64,000 bases of DNA, from positions 49,270 to 113,269 of the forward strand of contig JACXUM010000002.1 in NCBI GenBank assembly GCA_014763895.1, written 5' to 3'. The notes beneath the pieces were generated by a model. That model worked only from the letters and a program-made list of their open reading frames with translations, made no database searches and was not told where the DNA came from. Below are positions 18,019-25,662 of the stretch, one piece after another. The position numbers and the translations under genes were made by a program. Numbering within the stretch: the first letter of the stretch is position 1; each line of letters opens with the position of its first letter. The DNA is from Campylobacterales bacterium (lineage in GTDB: Bacteria > Campylobacterota > Campylobacteria > Campylobacterales > Sulfurovaceae).

Positions 18019-19371
18019 ATGTTTGATACGTTAACCGACAGTTTTAAAAATGCAATAGGCAAAATACGTTTTCAGGATGATGAAAAAGCGCTAAAAAAAG
18101 CAACGGCAGAGCTTAAAAAGTCTTTGCTCAAAGCAGATGTGCATCATAAGGTCGTTAAAGAACTTATCAATACGGTAGAACTAGATACCAAAAAGAACGG
18201 TATCGGGAAAGAGCAGTTTTTAAGAGCACTACAAACGGAATTGACCCATTTGCTCACTATCCCAGGGGCGCCTAAAGGCTTTACTTTTGCTTCCAATCCT
18301 CCTACTGTGGTTTTGATGATCGGTCTTCAGGGATCGGGTAAAACGACAACAACCGGAAAACTTGCCTATTTTCTTAAAGAACAGAAGAAAAAAAAGGTGA
18401 TGGTAATCGCAGCTGACCTTCAAAGGCTTGCTGCAGTTGAGCAGTTACGCCAGATCACTGCGCAGATCGATGTGACATTGGTTGCTGATGAGCATGCTAA
18501 GCCTGTAGAGATCGTAAAGACGGGACTGGAGAAAGCCAAAAAAGAGCTTTATGATGTCGTGCTGATCGATACGGCAGGTCGTTTGGCGATCGATGAAGAG
18601 TTGATGGATGAACTGGCAGAAGTCAAAAAAGTTGCACAGCCCGATGAGCTATTTTATGTTGCAGATGCGATGACCGGACAGGATGCAGTCAGGACGGCAC
18701 AGACTTTTAAAGAGAAGATAGGAATTACCGGGGTTGTTCTGAGTAAATTTGATGGTGATTCCAAAGGGGGTATCGCCCTTGGACTGACCGAACAGGTTGG
18801 CGTACCGCTTCGCTTTATCGGTGCAGGTGAAAAAATGCCTGATCTTGAACAGTTCATCCCCGATAGGATCGTCAGCCGTTTGATGGGGGCAGGTGATGTT
18901 GAATCTCTTGCAGAAAAAGCGGCAGCGGCAATTGATCCTAAAGAGGCCAAAAAATTTACCCAGAAGATCAAAAAAGGGCAATTCAACTTCAATGATTTCC
19001 TTGCTCAGATGGAGCAGATGAAAAAACTGGGAAGTATGAAATCCATTATGGGAATGATCCCAGGTATGAGCGGTCTGGCGAAGCAGATAGGGGATATGGA
19101 CCTTGAGAATTCCCAGGAGATGAAAATGATCAAGGCGATGATTTCTTCAATGACACCCAAAGAGAGAGAAAATCCGGATTTGCTGAATAATACGCGCAAA
19201 AGACGTATTGCCGCAGGAGCTGGGCTTGACCAGATGCAGGTCAACCGAGTTCTTAAACAGTTTAAGAACGCCTCTTTGATGGCAAAGAAACTTTCCGGCA
19301 AGGGCGGGATGAAACAGATGCAGGACCTCATGAAACAGATGCAAGGCGGCGGCGGTCTTCCATTCAGATAA
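18019..19371 (+). CDS. ffh: Signal recognition particle GTPase Ffh
   Basis: Ffh is the protein of the SRP ribonucleoprotein that targets nascent membrane proteins to FtsY and SecYEG. In 450 residues it shows the N helical bundle, the G domain with 'GLQGSGKTTTTGKLA' (P-loop), 'IDTAGRL' and 'SKFDGDSKGG', and a C-terminal methionine-rich M domain with many Met pairs ('LDQMQVNRVLKQF', 'MKQMQDLMKQMQ') for signal-sequence and 4.5S RNA binding. It leads a block ordered ffh-rpsP-khpA-rimM-trmD-rplS, but a 307-base gap with a promoter separates it from rpsP. Confidence 0.98.
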   Translation: MFDTLTDSFKNAIGKIRFQDDEKALKKATAELKKSLLKADVHHKVVKELINTVELDTKKNGIGKEQFLRALQTELTHLLTIPGAPKGFTFASNPPTVVLMIGLQGSGKTTTTGKLAYFLKEQKKKKVMVIAADLQRLAAVEQLRQITAQIDVTLVADEHAKPVEIVKTGLEKAKKELYDVVLIDTAGRLAIDEELMDELAEVKKVAQPDELFYVADAMTGQDAVRTAQTFKEKIGITGVVLSKFDGDSKGGIALGLTEQVGVPLRFIGAGEKMPDLEQFIPDRIVSRLMGAGDVESLAEKAAAAIDPKEAKKFTQKIKKGQFNFNDFLAQMEQMKKLGSMKSIMGMIPGMSGLAKQIGDMDLENSQEMKMIKAMISSMTPKERENPDLLNNTRKRRIAAGAGLDQMQVNRVLKQFKNASLMAKKLSGKGGMKQMQDLMKQMQGGGGLPFR

Positions 19372-19395
19372 CGTTTGTAAAATCAAGCGAAGTTA

Positions 19396-19437
19396 TACGC
19401 TAACGTTGAGGTCGCTTAAGCAGCAGGACTATGCAAG
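19396..19437 (+). repeat. Copy 1 of a 42-base dispersed repeat
   Basis: The segment beginning TACGCTAACG and ending TATGCAAG matches 20720-20761 at about 34 of 42 positions without gaps. Both copies lie in non-coding spacers of the same ribosomal-protein cluster. No coding potential is evident. Confidence 0.6.
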
Positions 19438-19514
19438 CCAATTATAGAGAGACAGAGGATAAAGATAGCTTTTGAGCCGGTCTGTATTTAATAAAAAATT
19501 TATTTATTTTATGC

Positions 19515-19520
19515 TATAAT
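19515..19520 (+). promoter_or_regulatory. -10 box for rpsP operon
   Basis: TATAAT preceded by ATGC after a long A/T-rich run, about 160 bases upstream of rpsP. It is the best promoter-like sequence in the ffh-rpsP gap. Confidence 0.55.
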
Positions 19521-19678
19521 TCCGTTCCCAATAGTAGTGCAGGGTAAAAGTATTGATGAGTGCTTTAGTCATTAAAAGCAGTTGTCAGTACTATTTGATG
19601 GGATCCAAGCAAAGGCTCTTGCCAGATAGTTGCTCTTTTAAAGAGTCAAATCAAAAGAAACATTAAAAGGATAAACAT

Positions 19679-19906
19679 ATGACAATGATCAGAATGACAA
19701 GAATGGGTAGAAAAAAGAGACCTTTTTACAGAATCGTAGTAACAGATAGTAGAAAAAGAAGAGACAGTGGATGGATCGAAGCGATCGGTCACTACAATCC
19801 GGTAAGTGCGAACAAAGACCTTACTCTTGATCAAGAGAGATTGAACTACTGGCTAAGCGTTGGTGCTCAAATGAGCCCAACAGTAAAAAGATTGGCTGGT
19901 AAATAA
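19679..19906 (+). CDS. rpsP: 30S ribosomal protein S16
   Basis: S16 is a small assembly protein of the 30S subunit. The 75-residue protein carries '[22 protein letters not shown]', the family signature, then '[17 protein letters not shown]' and '[18 protein letters not shown]'. AAAAGGATAAACAT sits before the ATG. It is the first gene downstream of the TATAAT at 19515 and leads a run of closely packed genes (khpA, rimM) for ribosome maturation. Confidence 0.98.
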   Translation: MTMIRMTRMGRKKRPFYRIVVTDSRKRRDSGWIEAIGHYNPVSANKDLTLDQERLNYWLSVGAQMSPTVKRLAGK

Positions 19907-19914
19907 TCCTTCCG

Positions 19915-20160
19915 ATGGTTGAAGCGTTCCTAAGTGCTTATGCTAAACTTCTTGTAAACAATCCTGAAGACATCTCTGTAGAGATCGCAGAGATTGATGA
20001 AGGATTTGATGAGGTGACCATTTACGCCAATAGCGAAGATGTCGGTAAACTCATAGGCAAAGAGGGACGTATGATCAATGCGATTAAAACCGTCATCTCC
20101 GGCTGTAAAGCCAAAGGCGGTAAAAACTACCGCGTCAACGTAAAATCCGTCAACGAATGA
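19915..20160 (+). CDS. khpA: KH-domain RNA-binding protein KhpA
   Basis: An 81-residue single-domain KH protein of the KhpA/YlqC family, which binds RNA and in other bacteria pairs with KhpB. The central 'GKLIGKEGRMINAIKTVISG' is the GxxG RNA-binding loop with its flanking helix. It lies 8 bases after rpsP, and its stop overlaps the rimM ATG in an ATGA junction, so all three are translationally coupled. The same order rpsP-KH-rimM-trmD is widespread in bacteria. Confidence 0.95.
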   Translation: MVEAFLSAYAKLLVNNPEDISVEIAEIDEGFDEVTIYANSEDVGKLIGKEGRMINAIKTVISGCKAKGGKNYRVNVKSVNE

Positions 20161-20684
20161 AAAAAAATCAATTTCTTATCGCTCAGATCGGTAGAACTGT
20201 GGGTTTGTACGGTGATCTGAAGCTCCATCTTTTCACAGATTTCCCTGAACAATTTCAAAAAGGTATGACTTTTCAAAGCAGCAGAGGTGATTTGACCATA
20301 GCCTCTGTTGACCATAAAAGAGGTATCGTCCATTTTGTTGGTTATGAGGATATGGATCATGCGAAAAAACTCACCAATGTAAAGATTTACACAAGCGAAG
20401 AGGCTACCAAAGAGAACTGTCACCTGGAAGAAGGCGAACATTTCTGGTTTGATATCATCGGATGCAGCATCCAAGAGAATGATACGATACTGGGTGTGGT
20501 TAGTGAGATACAGAGAATGGCCGATGTTGACTATCTTGCGATTGATACTGATGAGGTTTTTGTCAAACGGGGGTTGCCAAAACATTTTCTTCTTCCTTAT
20601 ATTCCACGTTATATCATTAAGGCCGATACGGGTGCTAAAACAATCTATGTACAAGATGCCAAAGACATTTTGGAAGCCTCATAG
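20157..20684 (+). CDS. rimM: Ribosome maturation factor RimM
   Basis: RimM binds S19 and helps mature the 3' major (head) domain of 16S rRNA. The 175-residue protein starts with 'FLIAQIGRTVGLYGDLKLHLFTDFP', a strong RimM N-domain match, and continues with a PRC-barrel domain containing 'EGEHFWFDIIGCSI' and 'FLLPYIPRYIIKAD'. The start overlaps the khpA stop by four bases. After the stop comes a ~97-base spacer containing copy 2 of the 42-base repeat before trmD. Confidence 0.95.
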   Translation: MKKNQFLIAQIGRTVGLYGDLKLHLFTDFPEQFQKGMTFQSSRGDLTIASVDHKRGIVHFVGYEDMDHAKKLTNVKIYTSEEATKENCHLEEGEHFWFDIIGCSIQENDTILGVVSEIQRMADVDYLAIDTDEVFVKRGLPKHFLLPYIPRYIIKADTGAKTIYVQDAKDILEAS

Positions 20685-20719
20685 TTGATAGGACGATTTT
20701 TGAACAAAGTCCAAAAATC

Positions 20720-20761
20720 TACGCTAACGCTGAGTTTGCTTTAGCGGCAGGCTTATGCGAG
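20720..20761 (+). repeat. Copy 2 of a 42-base dispersed repeat
   Basis: Starts TACGCTAACGCTGAG and ends TTATGCGAG, paired with 19396-19437. This copy contains a small GCTAA/TTAGC inverted repeat. It fills most of the rimM-trmD spacer. Confidence 0.6.
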
Positions 20762-20781
20762 TAGTCGCTTAAGGAGATCTC

Positions 20782-21477
20782 ATGCGCTTTTCGTTTGTAA
20801 CCCTTTTTCCCTCTTTAATCCAAGGTTATTTTTCTGATAGTATCCTCGCGCGTGCAATGAAAGAGAAGAGGATCACTATTGATTTTTACGATCCTAGAGA
20901 CTTTACAGCAAATAAGCATAAAAAGGTTGATGCGCCGATGATCGGCGGAGGTGCAGGCATGCTGATGACTCCTCAGCCTCTGATGGATACGCTTGCATCG
21001 ATCAAAAAAGAGTCACCTGATGCCCATATCATCTTTGTGACCCCGGTTGCAAAATCTTTTAAGCAAAACGATGCCAAGCGTCTGGCTCAAAAAAAGCATC
21101 TTGTCTTTGTCAGCGGGCGCTATGAGGGTATCGATGAGCGTGTAATCGAAACGTGGGCAGATGAAGTGTTTTCGATCGGGGATTTTATCCTGACAGGCGG
21201 AGAGTTGGCAAGTATGGTGATCTGTGATGCAGTGAGCCGTAATGTAGAAGGGGTGCTTGGAAACAGTGACTCTTTAACGGTAGAAAGTTTTGAAACCCCA
21301 TTACTTGAAGCGCCATCTTTTACAAAACCGAAAATTTATGAAAACAAAGCAGTTGTTTCAGAATTTTTAAAGGGTAATCATAGTAAAATCACGGACTTAA
21401 AAAAAGAGTTGGCTTTGTGTAAAACAAAGTATTTCCGACCAGACCTATACAAGAAAAAGGTATCACATGAGAAATAA
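20782..21477 (+). CDS. trmD: tRNA (guanine-37-N1)-methyltransferase TrmD
   Basis: TrmD makes m1G37 next to the anticodon, preventing frameshifting. The 231-residue protein has the trefoil-knot SAM site: '[34 protein letters not shown]' read across residues ~112-150, plus the N-terminal '[13 protein letters not shown]' and '[15 protein letters not shown]'. It is preceded by AAGGAGATCTC. The 3' end overlaps rplS by 11 bases, so the two are coupled, as commonly seen in the trmD-rplS pair. Confidence 0.97.
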   Translation: MRFSFVTLFPSLIQGYFSDSILARAMKEKRITIDFYDPRDFTANKHKKVDAPMIGGGAGMLMTPQPLMDTLASIKKESPDAHIIFVTPVAKSFKQNDAKRLAQKKHLVFVSGRYEGIDERVIETWADEVFSIGDFILTGGELASMVICDAVSRNVEGVLGNSDSLTVESFETPLLEAPSFTKPKIYENKAVVSEFLKGNHSKITDLKKELALCKTKYFRPDLYKKKVSHEK

Positions 21478-21826
21478 ATATATCGAAAGCTTTGAGCAAG
21501 CGCAGTTGCAAAACAAAAACGTTCCTGAATTTAGAGCAGGTGACACACTAAGAGTTGCTGTAAGAATTAAGGAAGGGAACAAAGAGAGAGTTCAAAATTA
21601 TGAAGGACTTTGTATCTCTATCAGAGGTACAGGTACAGGGAAAACTTTCAATGTTAGAAAGATCGGTGCGAACTCTGTAGGTGTAGAAAGAATCTTCCCA
21701 CTATATTCTGATAGTATCGAAAGTATCGAAGTACTTAGAAGAGGTAGAGTAAGAAGAGCGAAATTGTTCTATCTTAGAGATCTTAAAGGTAAAGCTGCAA
21801 GAATTAAAGAACTTAGAAGAAAGTAA
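21467..21826 (+). CDS. rplS: 50S ribosomal protein L19
   Basis: L19 sits at the 30S-50S interface. The 119-residue protein shows '[29 protein letters not shown]', '[25 protein letters not shown]' and '[26 protein letters not shown]', all hallmark L19 segments. It begins within the trmD end. A perfect 11-base inverted repeat overlaps its stop codon and likely ends the operon. Confidence 0.98.
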   Translation: MRNKYIESFEQAQLQNKNVPEFRAGDTLRVAVRIKEGNKERVQNYEGLCISIRGTGTGKTFNVRKIGANSVGVERIFPLYSDSIESIEVLRRGRVRRAKLFYLRDLKGKAARIKELRRK

Positions 21827-21838
21827 TTTTCTTCTAAG
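21812..21838 (+). terminator. Hairpin at the end of rplS
   Basis: A perfect 11-base-pair inverted repeat CTTAGAAGAAA / TTTCTTCTAAG with a 5-base loop that includes most of the rplS stop codon. A T-run (ATTTTTTATCC) follows about 10 bases later. Confidence 0.65.
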
Positions 21839-21947
21839 ACCGCTTCATTTTTTATCCATTTTTTCATTTCTAATTTCAATTTCATAATCATCTTATTAAC
21901 CAGTAATTTGTTATCATTGTTCATTTCAGATCACAGGATATTTTATA

Positions 21948-22523
21948 TTGCAAGAGTTTAAAAGAAAAGCATTGCTGCTTATGCAGATACTTTTGGTTGC
22001 AACCTTTATCATCTTTGAAGAGATCATTTGGGAAGGGCTTGCGAAACCGATCTATACCTATGTACATTCGTTACGAATCCTTCAAAAATTAGAGATGAAG
22101 TTAAAGCAAGCCAATGCGTATTTGGTACTTGTTTTGTTTGTTCTATTATTGGTCGGTGTTGAGATGATGGGGGTTTATGCCGGTGTGCTATTTGTCAGCG
22201 GCCATGTTTTTATGGGATCCTTAACTTATCTGATGAAGGTACCGATCGCTGCATTTACTTTTTGGCTCTTTCGAACAACTGAATCTAAATTAATGAGGTT
22301 TGGTTGGTTCAAGAAGCTCTATGAACTCTTGATGAAAGGTATAGAGTGGCTCAAAGCAAGTAGTGTCTATCAAGAAACAATAAAGCAGGTTGCGTATATA
22401 AAAGCAATCTCTCGAAAATGGCTTATATACCTTAAATCAACCTATTTTAGTCAAGAAAATATATTCATGGCACGGCTTAAACGGATCTATAGTTATATGA
22501 AGCATATATGGAAAACCCAGTAA
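21948..22523 (+). CDS. Membrane protein of unknown function
   Basis: I do not recognise this 191-residue protein. It has about three hydrophobic segments (residues ~8-28, ~55-82 and ~88-110) and then a basic, helical C-terminal half rich in Lys, Trp and Tyr that would face the cytoplasm. The track start is TTG, with CACAGGA about 10 bases upstream; an ATG twelve codons later is an alternative without a good ribosome-binding site. It stands alone between rplS and the convergent HugZ-like gene, whose stop lies only four bases beyond. Confidence 0.7.
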   Translation: MQEFKRKALLLMQILLVATFIIFEEIIWEGLAKPIYTYVHSLRILQKLEMKLKQANAYLVLVLFVLLLVGVEMMGVYAGVLFVSGHVFMGSLTYLMKVPIAAFTFWLFRTTESKLMRFGWFKKLYELLMKGIEWLKASSVYQETIKQVAYIKAISRKWLIYLKSTYFSQENIFMARLKRIYSYMKHIWKTQ

Positions 22524-22526
22524 TCT

Positions 22527-23003
22527 TTAGCGGTGCCCTTTCACACTTCTTGGTATCAGTTCGTTCATCTCCTCGCCACCGATCGCATAAGCTTCTCCAA
22601 ACCCGAACGTTGCTTCGCCCCTAGCGGGGGTTAGTTCATAGAAATTAAAGTCTTTCATTGCAGTCAACATCGTGATCATCTCTTGGTTAAATTTTTTTCC
22701 AAAAGCAGTTTTAACAATTCCAAATTGGGTATCTTCTCTTGTAATCATGCGAACATCACACTGCAAGGAGATGCGTTTTCTTGCAAAAATGTTATGGCAC
22801 GTTTTTTCATCTTCGATAAAAAATGCCGAAGCTTTCCACTCTTTTTGGATATTTTTGCTGTGTGTCGCAATATCCGAGATCAGGATATAAATATGGCACC
22901 CGTCATAAAAGAACGGTGCATAGGAAGTAAAAGGATAGCCATCCTCACTGACTGTACCTAAGATAGTACTTTGATAGGATTGAAGATAGGCTTCAAGCTT
23001 CAT
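22527..23003 (-). CDS. Pyridoxamine-phosphate-oxidase-fold protein, HugZ-like
   Basis: A 158-residue split-barrel flavin/heme-binding type protein. The N-terminal 'STILGTVSEDGYPFTSYAPFFYDGCHIYILISDIATHSKNI' is typical of the HugZ/heme-utilisation group. The C-terminal 'GEATFGFGEAYAIGGEEM' and final 'KGHR' resemble the C-terminal loop of HugZ, whose histidine ligates heme. Helicobacter and Campylobacter HugZ are ~250 residues, so this is a short version lacking about 90 residues. Heme binding or degradation is therefore possible but unproven. It follows smpB by one base and is probably co-transcribed with it. Confidence 0.72.
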   Translation of the reverse strand: MKLEAYLQSYQSTILGTVSEDGYPFTSYAPFFYDGCHIYILISDIATHSKNIQKEWKASAFFIEDEKTCHNIFARKRISLQCDVRMITREDTQFGIVKTAFGKKFNQEMITMLTAMKDFNFYELTPARGEATFGFGEAYAIGGEEMNELIPRSVKGHR

Positions 23004-23004
23004 T

Positions 23005-23466
23005 TTAGTACGACCTGTTTTTTATCGCCTGTTGCGCTTCTTTGTTAAGAGTTCTTGCCTTGAGATCTTCGCGTTTGTCATGCAGTTTTTTACCGCGTGC
23101 CAAAGCAATGCTGACCTTTGCCCTGTTGCGCTCGTTAAAATAGAGCATCAACGGTACGATGGTAAGCCCTTCTTTATGCACTTTCATGAAAAGTTTATGC
23201 AGCTCTTTTTTATGCATGAGAAGCTTTCTAGGAGTACGCGTATCTGGGCTGTAGTGTTTATGGGCAGTATCCAGATGGGCAATGTGCGCATTCATCAGAT
23301 AGAGTTCGCCTTTGATAAAACGGCAGAAAGCATCGGTCAGATTGGCACGTTTTGCGCGAAGTGCCTTTACCTCACTGCCTTGAAGGACGATACCTGCTTC
23401 ATATTTTTCAAGTATCTCGTAATCATGTCTGGCTTTTTTGTTCTGTGCGATGAGATCTATAGACAA
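23005..23466 (-). CDS. smpB: SsrA-binding protein SmpB
   Basis: SmpB carries tmRNA into stalled ribosomes for trans-translation. The 153-residue protein shows 'NKKARHDYEILEKYEAGIVLQGSEVKALRAKRANLTDAF', 'HIAHLDTAHKHYSPDTRTPRKLLMHKKEL' and the basic C-terminal tail 'GKKLHDKREDLKAR'. The start is TTG with AAAGGACCGATT ahead of it. A TATAAT -10 lies at 23488-23493, so it begins a short transcript with the HugZ-like gene. The tmRNA gene itself is not in this window. Confidence 0.96.
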   Translation of the reverse strand: MSIDLIAQNKKARHDYEILEKYEAGIVLQGSEVKALRAKRANLTDAFCRFIKGELYLMNAHIAHLDTAHKHYSPDTRTPRKLLMHKKELHKLFMKVHKEGLTIVPLMLYFNERNRAKVSIALARGKKLHDKREDLKARTLNKEAQQAIKNRSY

Positions 23467-23487
23467 ATCGGTCCTTTTTTTGGCATA

Positions 23488-23493
23488 TTATAG
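23488..23493 (-). promoter_or_regulatory. -10 box for smpB
   Basis: TATAAT on the minus strand 21 bases before the TTG start, giving a very short leader that still includes the AAAGGA ribosome-binding site. Confidence 0.5.
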
Positions 23494-23592
23494 CACAGTA
23501 GGAAAAGTCTCTATGAAGTTCTATACACATTTTAAAGTTTTAATATAGTAATATTTAGAAATTTAGCTATTTAAGCTGAGGGGGAGAAAGAA

Positions 23593-24804
23593 ATGAAACG
23601 AATCATATTAGGGATGCTGGCATTAGTCAGTATAGGGAGTGCAGAAGATATCAATACAAAATGGGCTACCAATGAAAATTGCCAGGCATGCCATCAAAAT
23701 ATTTCAAGCAAATGGGAAACATCAAGGCATTCCAATTCACATTTCAGCAAAAATGATCTGTTTAAAAAATCTCTTGAATACATGGTCACGAAAAAACCGA
23801 CAATGATTTTGGAAGAGGTAAAAGTAGCATGTGCCGAGTGCCATAATCCAAGAATTGCCAAAAGCGAAATGAGCAAAGAAGACAAAGTTGGATTATTGAT
23901 GGATATCGGAGATACCAAAGAGAATTTTAAAGGTGTGCTGAATACAAAGACGATGCAGAACGGAATTAACTGTATCGTTTGTCATAATGTGGATGAAATT
24001 CATCTGGATAAAAATAAAGGTTCAAGGGGGTTGAATAGCATTAAATTCGGGTCTCAGGGAACGATGTTCGGGCCTTTTGATGATGCCGTCTCACCATATC
24101 ATAAAACGGAACAGCGAGCGCATTTTGTAGGTGATAATCCTCAGCTTTGTTTTGTATGCCATTACAGTTCTAAAAATGAAAATGGATTGGAAGTCTATGG
24201 AACTGGTAAAGAATATGATATGTTCCATGAAGAGAACAATGTGACTGAAGAAGGATGTAAAAACTGTCATATGAGCCCCAAGAGAAAAGGGGTCGCCTCT
24301 AATTTTGCCCCAGCCGGCGGAAGTCCGAAAGAGAGAATGGTCAGGGAGCATCGTTTCGCAAGTGTGGATAACAGCAATATCTTGAGTGACTATATCGATG
24401 TGAAAAGTCATGTGGATACTCAAAAGTTTATCATCAATGTAAAAAACAATACACCGCACAAGATACCGACAGGATACGGTTTAAGAGAGATCATCCTAAC
24501 TGTCAAATTTTTCAATAATGAAGATAAAGAACTTGGAAAAGAACAACAAATACTGGCTGTAAAATGGAAAGATGCAGCAGGCGAAGAGACGATTCCTCAT
24601 CTGGCCAAATCCATTGCCCGTGACACACGCTTGGATGGGAAAGCAAGCAAGGATTATGCATTTACGATCCCTCAAGGCGCAACCTATGCTAAATATACTT
24701 TCTCTTATCGATTGATCAGTGAAGATATGGCTAAAAAGATTGGTGTAACGGATAACTTTTTCTTGAAAGAGTATACATTCTCAGAAACAAGGGTCAATCT
24801 GTGA
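23593..24804 (+). CDS. Secreted pentaheme cytochrome c (cytochrome c554-like)
   Basis: This 403-residue protein has a cleavable signal peptide ('MKRIILGMLALVSIGSA') and five CxxCH heme sites at residues ~30-34 (CQACH), 80-84 (CAECH), 127-131 (CIVCH), 186-190 (CFVCH) and 222-226 (CKNCH). The N-terminal half therefore resembles cytochrome c554-type domains. Residues ~265-403 lack hemes and look like a beta-sandwich, with 'NNTPHKIPTGYGLREIILTV', a motif seen in periplasmic multiheme cytochromes. It probably carries electrons in the periplasm; no reductase or quinol dehydrogenase gene adjoins it. It is a lone plus-strand gene between smpB and ispE. Confidence 0.88.
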   Translation: MKRIILGMLALVSIGSAEDINTKWATNENCQACHQNISSKWETSRHSNSHFSKNDLFKKSLEYMVTKKPTMILEEVKVACAECHNPRIAKSEMSKEDKVGLLMDIGDTKENFKGVLNTKTMQNGINCIVCHNVDEIHLDKNKGSRGLNSIKFGSQGTMFGPFDDAVSPYHKTEQRAHFVGDNPQLCFVCHYSSKNENGLEVYGTGKEYDMFHEENNVTEEGCKNCHMSPKRKGVASNFAPAGGSPKERMVREHRFASVDNSNILSDYIDVKSHVDTQKFIINVKNNTPHKIPTGYGLREIILTVKFFNNEDKELGKEQQILAVKWKDAAGEETIPHLAKSIARDTRLDGKASKDYAFTIPQGATYAKYTFSYRLISEDMAKKIGVTDNFFLKEYTFSETRVNL

Positions 24805-24818
24805 CTTTATATCCTGCC

Positions 24819-24845
24819 TAACTTCCATCTTTCTGATGGAGGTTA
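24819..24845. terminator. Hairpin between convergent cytochrome and ispE genes
   Basis: Inverted repeat TAACTTCCATC / GATGGAGGTTA, 11 pairs with one G/T wobble and a 5-base loop. It lies between two convergent stops and could end both transcripts, though neither side has a strong T-run. Confidence 0.5.
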
Positions 24846-24882
24846 AACTATGACATTAAAAAGATTGATCCTGTCTGGAGAT

Positions 24883-25662
24883 TTATTTATCGTCTTTAAC
24901 TCTAAAAAATGTACTGCCGCTTCCGCTGTAATACCATCCTTTTGGAGCCATCTGTTCAAGTTCTGGATAGGCTATCAATGCGGCTTTATATAGATCATTC
25001 AGCAGTATGGGATCATGGATTTTCCCCAGAATTTCCTTGGAAGTAAGTTGGTCCCATCCGATAAAACTGCCAAGACGTATATGGGGCAGTAGATGCTCTT
25101 TAAATGTTTTATAGACTTTGGCCGTATCACATCCGAGTTTTGGTGTAAAAAGTTCAAGAGATAGGGTTTCTTCTTCAAAAGGTTCTACAACCTCTCCAAA
25201 ACCAGAAACGTTTGCCGAGGGATAATCATAGATAAAGAACGGGATATCTGCACCTATTGTACTTCCGATGCGTGCCAATTCCTCTGTGCTAATGAGCAGA
25301 TTGCAGGCTTGCTTGGCCAGTCTCATGAATGCAGCGGCATCTGAGCTTCCTCCGCCAAGCCCTGCTTGGGAAGGGATACGTTTGGTAACGACAACTTTAT
25401 GGTGATAAAAGAAATTCAGCAGATCCAGATCACCCGTATGCTCATTAAGTGCCTTATAGGCTTTGTAGATGGTATTGGACTCCAATGGCACACCTTTACA
25501 CCCTTCGATAGTAAAAGTATCGCATTCACATGGTTCGAAGGTAATTGTATCATAGAGGTCATCTATCCTCATAAAACGGGAAAGCAGGGTATGATATCCT
25601 TCTCTATGCCCGGTTATCTTCAAAAAGATATTGACCTTTGCATGTGCCTGGATGCTATACAT
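24883..25662 (-). CDS. ispE: 4-diphosphocytidyl-2-C-methyl-D-erythritol kinase
   Basis: IspE is the GHMP kinase of the methylerythritol phosphate route to isoprenoids. The 259-residue protein shows 'HAKVNIFLKITGHREGYHTLLSRF' at the N-terminus and the ATP-binding glycine loop 'IPSQAGLGGGSSDAAAFMRL'. The third GHMP motif is near the C-terminus in 'GWYYSGSGSTFF'. Its start overlaps the truB end by eight bases. In Campylobacter jejuni (from memory) csrA lies between truB and ispE; here there is no room for it. Confidence 0.95.
   Translation of the reverse strand: MYSIQAHAKVNIFLKITGHREGYHTLLSRFMRIDDLYDTITFEPCECDTFTIEGCKGVPLESNTIYKAYKALNEHTGDLDLLNFFYHHKVVVTKRIPSQAGLGGGSSDAAAFMRLAKQACNLLISTEELARIGSTIGADIPFFIYDYPSANVSGFGEVVEPFEEETLSLELFTPKLGCDTAKVYKTFKEHLLPHIRLGSFIGWDQLTSKEILGKIHDPILLNDLYKAALIAYPELEQMAPKGWYYSGSGSTFFRVKDDK

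Larger units (their letters stand above)
19372..19678 (+). other. Non-coding spacer ffh-rpsP with promoter and possible structured leader
   Basis: This 307-base gap holds, in order, repeat copy 1 (19396-19437), an A/T-rich stretch leading to a TATAAT at 19515-19520, and a ~150-base untranslated leader. The leader contains a small hairpin TGCTTT/AAAGCA at 19561-19580. An outer pairing is possible between CAATAGTAGTG near 19530 and CAGTACTATTTG near 19587, and CTCTTTTAAAGAG lies just before the rpsP ribosome-binding site. I see no ORF. A regulatory leader controlling the ribosomal-protein operon is possible but unproven. Confidence 0.4.

Noticed and set aside
19372-19678. Possible SRP RNA or tmRNA gene near ffh
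   Set aside because: No SRP Alu/GGAA tetraloop or tmRNA tag-coding region could be recognised.
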